A stretch of DNA of 64,000 bases from Spartinivicinus poritis (GTDB taxonomy: Bacteria; Pseudomonadota; Gammaproteobacteria; Pseudomonadales; Zooshikellaceae), in NCBI RefSeq assembly GCF_028858535.1, contig NZ_JAPMOU010000013.1, positions 1 to 64,000 of the forward strand, in the 5' to 3' direction. Made by a program: the position numbers and the translations under genes. This document shows, piece by piece, positions 28,088 through 37,900 of this stretch (position 1 is its first letter; every line of letters starts with the position of its first letter). The notes under the pieces are model-generated. The model made no database searches. It was not told where the DNA came from and saw only the letters and a program-made list of their open reading frames with translations.

Positions 28088-28263
28088 AAAACTCTTGAGA
28101 GTGTCACTTATTTTGTGTAACTTACCACCTTAAAAGCGATCAAAAATCAACCAACACTATATCTCTTGACAATTTTTCCTCAAATTTATAAGTTTTGGTG
28201 AAAGCTTTTCTAATACTCTGGTAAAATAATGATTCTTATTTCATAAAGAAAAAACGGTTAATT

Positions 28264-28962
28264 GTGTTATCAAGAGTCATTGCAATATTTTTTAGTTTAA
28301 TAGCACCGGGCGCAGGCCAGGTGCTGCTAGGTCAATGGCGTATAGCTTGCTTAATTCAAGTTTTTTTAATGATAGGTACATTAACACTTTGTTGGCTTCG
28401 TTTAGTATTCACCCCCATATATATTCAATTTTTTCTTGGTTATATCTTCCTTATTTACACCATTAGTATAACCCTATGCCTCACAAAAAAATCTCTCATG
28501 ACCACAAAGCCAGTACATCAGCTTATTTATACTTGTATTTTTATTATACTTAGCTATTCTGCACTAATTACAGGATTTATCACCAAACATCACTGGTTAG
28601 GAATTCATATTTACTTTGTGCCTAGTATGTCAATGTACCCAACATTAAAACCTGGACAGTTTATTTTACTTGATACATGGGTCTATCAGAGCCAGCAATT
28701 AAAAGTAAATGATGTTGTAGTATTTCAACATGGTAATACACATCAATGGCTGGTTAAGCGTATAACTCAGTGGCCAAATGGCAAACTATTGAATAATGGG
28801 TTATTGTTCATGCAAGGTGATAACCAAAACAATAGCCATGATAGCCGCAGCTTTGGAGGCATCAAAAGTAAACAAGTTGTTGGACAGGTTAAATTGGTTT
28901 TGCTGGGAATTGATTACCGACATCACTTGCTAACAAATAGTTACTTACATGAAATTCACTAA
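28264..28962 (+). CDS. lepB: Signal peptidase I (S26), polytopic form
   Basis: Inner-membrane Ser/Lys protease that removes signal peptides from exported proteins. The N-terminal 110 residues contain about four hydrophobic segments, beginning with an APGAGQVLLGQ motif seen in some small membrane proteins, so it has more membrane segments than E. coli LepB. Box B is FVPSMSMYPTL with S123 as nucleophile. Box D is LVKRITQWP with K165 as general base. Box E is GDNQNNSHDSRSFGGI. It is 232 residues, short compared with 324 in E. coli, and is more likely a second, specialised signal peptidase than the housekeeping one. The start is a GTG with a weak ribosome site. Confidence 0.85.
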   Translation: MLSRVIAIFFSLIAPGAGQVLLGQWRIACLIQVFLMIGTLTLCWLRLVFTPIYIQFFLGYIFLIYTISITLCLTKKSLMTTKPVHQLIYTCIFIILSYSALITGFITKHHWLGIHIYFVPSMSMYPTLKPGQFILLDTWVYQSQQLKVNDVVVFQHGNTHQWLVKRITQWPNGKLLNNGLLFMQGDNQNNSHDSRSFGGIKSKQVVGQVKLVLLGIDYRHHLLTNSYLHEIH

Positions 28963-29033
28963 GAGCAACATCTGAAAAACTCACAGCATCATTCATTTCT
29001 GTCCTACTGAATAACCATTTACAACTAACTTAA

Positions 29034-29175
29034 CTAACGAACCCAAGGGTTCTTCATTATTTGCTGAACTTTATTTCAGCTGCAGCTCAATAGTTTCCCA
29101 TTGTGATTTACGTTCAGCCATCCAGGTTTTATCATCCGTTTTCCAGTATGATGCATCAAACTTCTGTAAATTCAT
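29034..29175 (-). pseudogene. Deletion remnant of an immunity-like gene
   Basis: From the ATG at 29175 the first 30 or so residues (MNLQKFDASYWKTDDKTWMAER and on) are almost identical to the start of the intact 293-residue gene at 31048. The sequence then jumps to that gene's last codons (NPWVR-stop) in another frame, with nearly the whole middle missing. It is followed 37 bases later by a fragment matching the start of a further copy (28976-28997, encoding MNDAVSF). These are leftovers of a longer tandem array. Confidence 0.8.
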
Positions 29176-29192
29176 AATATAAGTATTATTGA

Positions 29193-30133
29193 TTAGGGTA
29201 AACGTGGCTTTTTAGGCTTTGGCTTCCAGTGGATATTCCAGGGTTCTTCCACATTTATTTTATTCGACTTAATATCTAACCACATTTGTTTGAATTCAGG
29301 TATAAATTCACGCTCATCTAAAATTCTACGCATTTTATGAATAAAGCGGGTACGGCAAGTATCACCTTCTTTTTCAGTGTCAAAATGGTAAATTCGATAA
29401 AGCCCTTCCTGTATTAAATCCCAATCTTCAAAGGCTTTTCTTTTTGCTACCGCATCAGTTTCTTTCAATTTAAAACAAGATAAGCACCAATACTCTAAAT
29501 AGTTATCGTATTGAAACAGGCAGTCTTTATTAATGTAGTTGAGTTGTTTATTACACAGCCACTGCGTCATACCAAAAATATCACGATATTCACCACGCAA
29601 TTTATCAATTGACCAACTAGCTTCACCCTTCTCTGGATAAACTGGCTCTGCTAAGTCGCCGATTAGAATATCAAATAGCAACTCATTCTCTCCAGTATAT
29701 CTTCGCCAACTCGACGTATCTTTCTTACCTTTCTTAAAGTCAATGGAGGCATCTATTTCCCCTCTCTTAAGAAGCCACCGATCCCCAGCCAAACATCACT
29801 TTCACCCACTAAGGGTGAATGCATATATGCATCTCGCAGTTTTTTTAAAACTTGCTTATCTCGAGAAGGGTGAAGCCAAATAAAGCAAAACAAGTCAAGA
29901 TGCCTAAAGTCACTTTTCCAGTCTGATAAAGCTTCAAAGTCAGGCATAATACTTTTTAAAAAGTAACGCTTGATAATACTCATGGCACGCTGAGTTTTAT
30001 TCATGCCAGTTTTTAAGCGAGGCTCAATAGTTTCCCATTGTGATTTACGTTCAGCTATCCAGGTTTTATCTTTTACTTGCCAATAGCTGGTATCTATTTC
30101 AGGAAAACTCACAGCATCACTCATACCTTCCAC
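29193..30133 (-). pseudogene. Immunity-like gene broken by a one-base frameshift
   Basis: Two overlapping open frames (30133-29753 and 29792-29193) together match the neighbouring 293- and 304-residue proteins from end to end. The break is at 29759-29766: where the intact 293-residue copy has nine consecutive G on the coding strand, this copy has an eight-base GAGAGGGG, one base short, so translation stops at FLREGK. The 3' 165 bases are almost identical to the 3' end of the 304-residue gene at 31066. The first Met with homology is probably at 30124 (MSDAVSF). Either a decayed copy or an assembly error; the tract is error-prone. Confidence 0.8.
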
Positions 30134-30166
30134 TACCGCATAGCTAGTTATAACCAGTCCACTAAA

Positions 30167-31048
30167 CTAACGGACCCAAGGGTTTTCGATTATAATCTTC
30201 CCGGCCTTCACATCCGTCCATATTTGTTTAAACTCTGAGATAAACTCACGTTCATCTAGTATCTCACGCATTTCATGAACAAAGCGGGTACGGCAAGTAT
30301 TACCTTCTTTTTCAGTGTCAAAGTGGCAGATGCGATAGAGAGCTTGCTCAAAATATGGGACTTGACGCTGATGTAATTTGTTGGATGAAAAGTAACTTTC
30401 ATCTTTAGGGCAAGACAAGTACCAATATTCTAAATAGTTATCAAATTGAAACAGGCAATCTTGGTTAATATAGTTGAGTTCTTTGTTGCAAAGTAATTTT
30501 CCCATAGAAAAAATTATTGAAAAGCTAGCTTGGTATTTATTAATTGACCAACTTGCTCCACCCTTCTCTGGATAAGCTGGCTCTGCTAAGTCGCCGATTA
30601 AAATATCAAATAGCAACTCATTTTCACCGGTATACCTTCGCCAACTCGACGTATCTTTCTTACCTTTCTTAAAGTCAATGGAGGCATCTATTTCCCCCCC
30701 CCTTAAAAAGCCACCTATCCCCAGCCAAACATCACTTTTATCAACTAAAGGTGAATGCATATAAGCATCTCGCAGTTGTTTTAAGACTTGTCTATCTCGA
30801 GAAGGGTGAAGCCAAATAAAGCAAAACAGATCAAGATGCCTAAAGTCACTTTTCCAGTCAGATAAAGCTTCAAAGTCAGGCATAATACCTTTTAAAAAGT
30901 AACGTTTGATAATACTCATGGCCCGTTGAGTCTTATTCATGCCAGTTTTTAAACGAGGCTCAATAGTTTCCCATTGCGCTTTACGTTCAGCCATCCAAGT
31001 TTTATCATCCGTTTTCCAGTATGATGCATCAAACTCCTGTAAATTCAT
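30167..31048 (-). CDS. Immunity-like cytosolic protein, second copy (293 aa)
   Basis: No signal peptide, mostly helical, rich in Trp, Tyr, Asp and Lys. It is a paralog of the 304-residue protein at 31066: shared segments are DASYWKTDDKTW/DTSYWKTEDKEW, AM-x-IK-x-YFLKG-x-MPDF, LDLFCFIWLHPS and HFDTEKEGNTCR, ending in ILDEREFI-x-EFKQ. The family itself I cannot name. It starts 17 bases after the stop of the 304-residue gene. Position directly behind a nuclease-tipped exported protein suggests it neutralises that toxin or a variant of it. The coding strand has a nine-G run (30702-30694), a slippage-prone site. Confidence 0.75.
   Translation of the reverse strand: MNLQEFDASYWKTDDKTWMAERKAQWETIEPRLKTGMNKTQRAMSIIKRYFLKGIMPDFEALSDWKSDFRHLDLFCFIWLHPSRDRQVLKQLRDAYMHSPLVDKSDVWLGIGGFLRGGEIDASIDFKKGKKDTSSWRRYTGENELLFDILIGDLAEPAYPEKGGASWSINKYQASFSIIFSMGKLLCNKELNYINQDCLFQFDNYLEYWYLSCPKDESYFSSNKLHQRQVPYFEQALYRICHFDTEKEGNTCRTRFVHEMREILDEREFISEFKQIWTDVKAGKIIIENPWVR
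30694..30702 (-). repeat. Nine-G homopolymer in the coding strand
   Basis: Nine consecutive G on the minus strand encode Arg-Gly-Gly in the intact 293-residue gene. Loss of one base at the same position is what breaks the neighbouring copy at 29759-29766. Confidence 0.85.
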
Positions 31049-31065
31049 AATATAAGTATTATTGA

Positions 31066-31980
31066 TTAGGGTAAACGTGGCTTTTTAGGCTTTGGCTTCC
31101 AGTGGATATTCCAGGGTTCTTCCACATTTATTTTATTCGACTTAATATCTAACCACATTTGTTTGAATTCAGGTATAAATTCACGCTCATCTAAAATTCT
31201 ACGCATTTTATGAACAAAATGGGAGCGGCAAGTATTACCTTCTTTCTTAGTATCAAAATGATGGATACGGTATAGATACCGGTATAGATAAAGGGTGCCA
31301 TCTTTATTATAAATTTTATCTTTTTCAAAAAAGTCTTCATTTGTCGGACACGATTGATACCACCATTCTAAAGTTAAATCATATTGAAACACCATATCTT
31401 TATTATATTCATACAATTTTTCTAAACATAACCAGTCGGTCATAAGTGAAAGGTGGTACAACTCAGATTTAGGAAGCTGTCTTATGATGCCACCTACTGA
31501 ATATTCCATTTGTAGTAAACCACCCATCAATACTTTAAAAATAACCTCATTATGACCTGTTCTTAATATACTTATTGATTCATCCTCAGTGTATTTACAA
31601 CATGGCCAAACAAAGCAATATTCAACCATCAACCCAAAACCGGTACGAACATCATTTTCTTTAACATATTCATGGGCAATATAGGCATCACGTAGCGCTT
31701 GCAATACCATTTCATCCCAAGAAGGGTGCAACCAAATAAAGCAGAACAAATCTAAGTGACCATCATAAGGGCTCCAGTCTCTAAAAGCTTTAAAATCTGG
31801 CATTTTTCCTTTTAAAAAATACTGTTTGATAACTCCCATAGCCTTTTTAGATTTAGATGCACTACCTTGAAACATATGTTCAATATTTTTCCACTCCTGC
31901 TTTCGTGTTACTACCCACTCTTTGTCTTCAGTTTTCCAATATGAGGTATCAATATCTGGAAAGCTTATAGATTTAATCAT
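31066..31980 (-). CDS. Immunity-like protein next to the nuclease gene, first copy (304 aa)
   Basis: Cytosolic, helical, no signal peptide, ending in a basic proline-rich tail KPKPKKPRLP. It is the first gene of a tandem family and its ATG lies only 3 bases after the stop of the 2068-residue nuclease-tipped protein, so the two are almost certainly translated together. That toxin-then-immunity arrangement, followed by several diverged copies, is characteristic of polymorphic toxin loci. Compared with the 293-residue copy its middle (about 100-200) is the most diverged, where specificity might lie. I do not recognise a named immunity family; PoNi-type proteins are one candidate because they pair with PD-(D/E)xK toxins. 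Confidence 0.75.
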   Translation of the reverse strand: MIKSISFPDIDTSYWKTEDKEWVVTRKQEWKNIEHMFQGSASKSKKAMGVIKQYFLKGKMPDFKAFRDWSPYDGHLDLFCFIWLHPSWDEMVLQALRDAYIAHEYVKENDVRTGFGLMVEYCFVWPCCKYTEDESISILRTGHNEVIFKVLMGGLLQMEYSVGGIIRQLPKSELYHLSLMTDWLCLEKLYEYNKDMVFQYDLTLEWWYQSCPTNEDFFEKDKIYNKDGTLYLYRYLYRIHHFDTKKEGNTCRSHFVHKMRRILDEREFIPEFKQMWLDIKSNKINVEEPWNIHWKPKPKKPRLP

Positions 31981-31983
31981 ATT

Positions 31984-34900
31984 TTAATCAACACCTATTT
32001 CTCTGGCAATTTTTATTACATCCTGTATTTCTAGCTGTGATGCATATTTTTCCAGCAACTCAGCAAAATAGTCTTTGGTATTACGTCGAACAATATTATT
32101 TGCTTTCGCTTTACATAATAACTTCACAGAAGCAATCGTACCATTCAGATTCGACTGATACACCTTTTCTTTACTACGAACGTTGGGAGGTTCACACAAC
32201 TCATTTCGTGCTATTTTTATATCAGCAGTTGTTGGGGGCTTAGAGCTTGTGAGAGTTTTAAAATCATGAAAATACCATGAGTACTTACCATTACTTTTAC
32301 CTCTATGGTCAATTATTTTTGACTTATTTTTATTATTAATAAATGCTTTATTTAAACGCATATCATGGAAAAATTGGCGAAAGTAAGAACGATATTTTCC
32401 TTCCTCAAATAACGGATTTCCCTCAGCCTTTGATTTAACTTCCAGCTTTTGTTCAAACCAAGTTCGTAGATATGGCCCTGCCAATGACTTGGTCTCTATC
32501 CAATGCTCACCACCCTCGCCATCATCCAGTACTATATCAATACGCCGTTTATACGGTTCACTACCTAGCAGCCTTTCACCATTAACCAATAAGTACCCAG
32601 GACGAACAACTTCAATACCTAATATTTTTACTCCTTCAGCATATTGGTTATGCAAATGATAGTATGCTATTTGGCTTAACTGAAACATAGCTCCATGACG
32701 TCTCAGAGCCCAGCCGGAGAAAACATCTGCGCTCAAAGCAGCCCATTGTTCTTTATCTATACCTAATCGTCCGGCTTGTTGTTCTTCAGCTAAATAAACC
32801 AATGATGCCAACACCACCCAACGATTGACACGCCAGGTATGACTGTTTCGAAGAAATTCACGAATTTTTTGCCCACCTAATGTTGTTAAATAGCGCAGGG
32901 CATTACCACTTTTAACAACTGGTTTCCACTTTGCGTTTGCAGAATCAGCCACTTCATCAAGAAATTGTTTTAGTCCGTTAGTAAATTTTTTAGGATTTTT
33001 TACATTTTTCTCAACAATTTTTAGAATTTTAATCGCATCTTGACCAACTAATTTTCTGCTTTTTTTGTCAGCAGCATAAGCTTGAGAAAATACCCAAGAC
33101 AATGGTAAGGAACTATCAGTTTTTATAGTATCAATATTTGCAAGTTCATTTAAGCCTCCCTTAACTTCAACCACAGTAGCAATAAAATTAATCCAAACCC
33201 ATAGATCATCCTCACTCTCAATTGCGTTCATCATAAACTCGAAAACTTCAGGGTCTTGATAAAGCTCGACAGCAATTAATATAAATGGTAACAGATTTTC
33301 CAGCTTCTCTGTTTTGCCACTTAAACCTGCTTTAACTGCGGTGCCAACTGCTCCAGCAAAATGCTTGGCACCAGGGAAACGCTTCATGCCATTAACCACT
33401 TTTTTTAACGGTGTTAGTAAGGGTTTCAGTGGTTTGGCGATGGGGATTATGGTTGCAGCTCCTATTGAGGCAAAAGCTAACTTGGTGGCATCAAAGTTTT
33501 CCCAATCTCGATTCATTAAATAAATCAGTTGTTCACCAATCACAATAAAGTCTTCATAAGGAATGATATAGCTAATTGCACTTTTAGCGCTCTCCCACAC
33601 GCCATCCCAGCTCCATGCATGAGCCGTGGGCACCAAACCACTCAGTGGGTTAGGCACCATATAGAAAGCAAAAGGCGTCTGAGGCGAAGTTGTTCTCAGG
33701 TATTGTTGAGCAACTTCCTGATAACCTCGTTTAGTTAGCAAGGAAGCATAGTTGCGTTGATCACCAGTAATAATAGCCACACGCAATGAGCGCAACTGAC
33801 TTGAATCAAGCAGTTTGCCAAGGTTACCCAAACTTTTAATAGTAAGTGTTTGGGTACCAGTAGTGATATTTTTTGCTGTTTTGCCATCAGCAAAAGTAAT
33901 GAGGGGCAAACTATTCCAGTCGTATAATCTGAAACTTCGAATAACTGCATCCAGCCCACCTAAAACAATGGCTGTGCCACTACTATATTTCAAAGAACCA
34001 GTTATAGGCTTGCTGTAAACTTGGTCATCAACAAATAACTCAAGTGTATTATTCGCTACCCGTGTAGCCACCCTATGCCAGCTATTATTTGCAACATCAG
34101 GAGCCTGTATGGTAAAGGTGCCAGTATCAGTGGTTACCCTAAAGCTTAAGGTATTATCGTTGTAGCTTAAACGCTGTGCTCCTGCTGCATGATCAACAAT
34201 AACCCCATCACTCATTGGTTTTATATCCAGTCTAAACCCAATATTTTCAGTTAAATTGAAACTAGAATTAGCCTTCAGAGTGACACGACTTTCATTATTA
34301 AACTGCGCACTACGCCCAGCACCTAAGGGATGGTCCCGAACTATCGTTATATCTTCTGCCGTAGCATGATTAAGCTTATGCGCATCCTCAAAAATCTGCT
34401 TACCTTCAGTAGCTGTCAGTCGATTCATAGCTAGTGATACTAAAGGCTCCAGATTAGGGTCTGCCATATCGCCAATAATTACAGTAGCATCTGAATTAAC
34501 CCGAACATCCACAGTACCTTGTGTTTGGTATCCAATAGTACTCATCACACCGTAGTGATCATAAGTAATATCTCCGGCAACTGATTCATCAGCAACCAAC
34601 ATGGCATCTAAAGCATCAATGCTGCCACCATTAGATTGAATGGTATAATTTAATTCACCAATACCAACATATCCTACTTGTGCAACCCAAGTATCAGTGA
34701 GTTCATTTAGTCCGGCGGTAAACTGAGTTTGCGCAATACCAAACTCATTAGTAAGCTGCTCTTGATTAGCAAATAAACCTTTAACTGCTGAAAAACTCAC
34801 AGGCACATCAACAACCGGACTACCATCTGGCTTAGTGACTGTAGCTGTTACAGTCACGGATTGCTGTTTTGCTAGAGTGACTGTATCAGCTGTTACTGCA

Positions 34901-37900
34901 ACGTTAAGGCCTTCTATTGATAAATGCTCTTCTTTACTTGCTGGCCCTGATAAGACTTTTACAACAGAATCCTCAGTAGCATATTCACCACCTGTCAGTA
35001 CAATATAGGCATGTCCATCTACTGTCTCTAGCTGCTGTTCTTGGATCAGGAAGTTATCGCCAAATTCAAATTGAACTTCAGTACCATCTTCTACTAAATT
35101 GTTGTGTTGGTCATAAACATATACATCTAGTTTGACACTGCCCTGTTTGAGAGTAACCGCTTGCCCAGAAGTAGAAATGGTCAAGTGATGGGGTTTACCA
35201 GCTAATACCTCTACTGTCTTCCAGTATGCTGAAGAGCTTCCATCTATTAATGCAACGCTAACATCTGCTGAGGCACCTTTGGCTGGCTTCATAGTAAGCG
35301 TATTATCAAACATGCCTGTATCAGCATTGGATTGTATTGGCTTATCAAAAGAGCCATCACCTTTAGCTTGCCAAACTACTTGTATCGGTTGCTTTGTAGT
35401 TTTCTCTCTATAGGCATAGCCTGCAACTGCTGCTTTTAGTTCTACTTTAGGGTTGTCTGCCGTTACATAATAAACACTTTCTGTTTGATTCTCATAGCCA
35501 ATAACTGTCGGCTCAATATATAAATATTCAAACGCATACTCCCACAAAATATTACTGGCATCATTATTCAGAAACAGTCGTAGGGTTAGATAATCTTCTG
35601 GCTCAATTTCAGAAAGGTGTTCGATATTGTTAAAAACGATGGTTTGTTCGCTGCCTTCCCGTTTTACTTCAAAGCCATATTCCTGCTCACCCATGGCTAG
35701 CACAAATTCTCGTTTGCCGTCGATGGTTTCCAGCTGATTAAAGGCGGGGCTGATTAAATCGAAGGCTACTTCTAAGGCATTGTCACTACTACTAATGACG
35801 GGTATTTTTTCCCCGTAGATATTAACGGTTTTATCGTCACCCATTTTACGGCGGATGGCGTCTATTTCTAAATCGTAAACAGAAAATTGTAATTCAGGAC
35901 GATAGACCCAATGGTAAATCGGCTCAAACTCATCTTTTTTATCTAGGCGTTGTAACTCTGCTTTTCGAGCAAGTGTACTTGTTTCGTCATAAAGCTGTAC
36001 TTTTAAGGGTACATAGGTTTTTGGGCGGTATTTTAATACCCCATTATGATCAGGGTTACTAGAAAAGTCATTTTCCCGATCGATTGGGTTGCCATTGACT
36101 TGGAAGTAATAGTGAAAATTACCCGCATTTCCCTCGGTAAACTTAACCAACTGCAAACGGCGTCCAGGGTCTATCGCAATTTCATGAATCTGACTGGCAG
36201 CTAATGGATCATCGCTGTTGCTGGGGTCCAGCACAACTTTGGCTAAACGTGCCGTATACCCCCGGCCTTCTAACTCAGCTGGTAATGGTCGGTCATTATC
36301 ATCCAGCCACTCAGTATGTACCTCAATGATATAGTCACTGGTTAAAGCGGCCCCTTCATTGCCGATATTGTGGCGTTCTGCATCGCTATTGGCTTTAGCC
36401 CCTTGTGGTTGATAACGACGGGTGGCCCATACTTTTAAATTAGGTGGTGACAGAATAATGGTGGGCACTGGGGAGGTGATATCACCACCGGCTTGGGTGC
36501 CTCCCAGGGTGGTTAATGCAGTGCCGATATAACCAGTGGCCCGGTTAATGGCGATGACCCGAATGGGTTCACCTGTGCGTAAATGATCGGCTTTCCGTTG
36601 AAATAAAGCAGGATTCATTTTATTTTTGGCTTGCCAATCGTTCCAGTCATTAAACGCTTGGCGTTTAGTACTAAATAAATCCTCTGGGCTACGTACCATC
36701 ATTTGGTAAAAAAAACTATTATTTTTACTTACTCCAGTATCATAGCTATTAGCCTCATTTTTACTGAGCCCAACCCGTTCAGTTATTAATTCACCAGTTG
36801 ATTCACGAAACACATAAATATCAGTATTGGCTAAGTCTTCTTTGTTTATAGTTTTTAGTAAGCCCTGATGAGTTTTATGGGGCTGTTTATCAATCAGTTT
36901 GGTAAAATTCGGTTGGTAGTCACTACGAACGCTGCCTGACAAATATACACCTTGTAAATCACCTTGTTCGTCTTGAACAAAGCGACCATCATCGGAGTTA
37001 AGCTTTCCTCGATAAACATTGTCTGATTTTCCATCACCATCATAGTCCATTCCTGTCTGTAGCATTAGCGCTTCAGCACTCGCTTCCCCACTATAAGAAG
37101 TAGTTTTATCTTCAGTGATTTCCACATTATTAAAAACTACCAGCCCACTGATTAAATGAACACCAACAGGGATATCAATCCGTTGCACATTTTCTGGTGA
37201 GGCAGCCACCATGGCTCTGACTTGTTGTTGCGCACTAAGCCCAGCTAAATCATAGCCTGGAGGAAAAGCCCCCATCCCATTACAATTATCATAAGACAGT
37301 CGCTGTATATAGTAAGGAACAGTGGGTTTTCCCCGTGGATTGAAATTGTTGTAATAAAGTCGAATATGGGAATAAACCGTTGGCGTATAACTAAAACCAG
37401 GACAGGGGGATAAACGATAAGTGCTGGTATAACGGCCATTTTCATCGGTTACTCCATAACCATTCACATAGCCCGTAATGCTTTCAATCGATACCCCAGG
37501 AATCGGCGCAAAAAAGTTTTGCATGTTGCCCCGAAAAGCATTGGTTTTATATTCTGAACTGTCTTCTACTTGGTCATCAGCACTTTTAGTTCCAAAGGCG
37601 GTGAGATAGCCAATACGGCTTTGGCTTTGGTATAGAATTTCACCATCTTCAGCAACCAGCAGTGACTGAATACCATCATCAATAGTTGGGTATTTAAGCA
37701 AGTCAATAGGAAATGATTTAATCGGTAGCTGTTCACCATCTGTTACACCACGGTATTGTAATGGTGGAATGGCAACAACTTTGGTATCAGCAGGTAATTG
37801 CGGTAAATTTTTAATTGGCTGATTTAAGGCAGAGTTAAGCGAGTTACTTTCACGAAGACTGTTGTATTGATCAAAAGTCAGCAATTCAGATTGGCTGTTG

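Noticed and set aside
29193-30133. Two separate genes (29193-29792 and 29753-30133)
   Set aside because: They overlap in different frames and together match a single intact paralog end to end, so they are one frameshifted gene.
31066-31980. Assigning the immunity-like proteins to the PoNi (DUF1910/DUF1911) family
   Set aside because: The pairing with a PD-(D/E)xK toxin makes it tempting, but I cannot see the family's characteristic motifs in these sequences.
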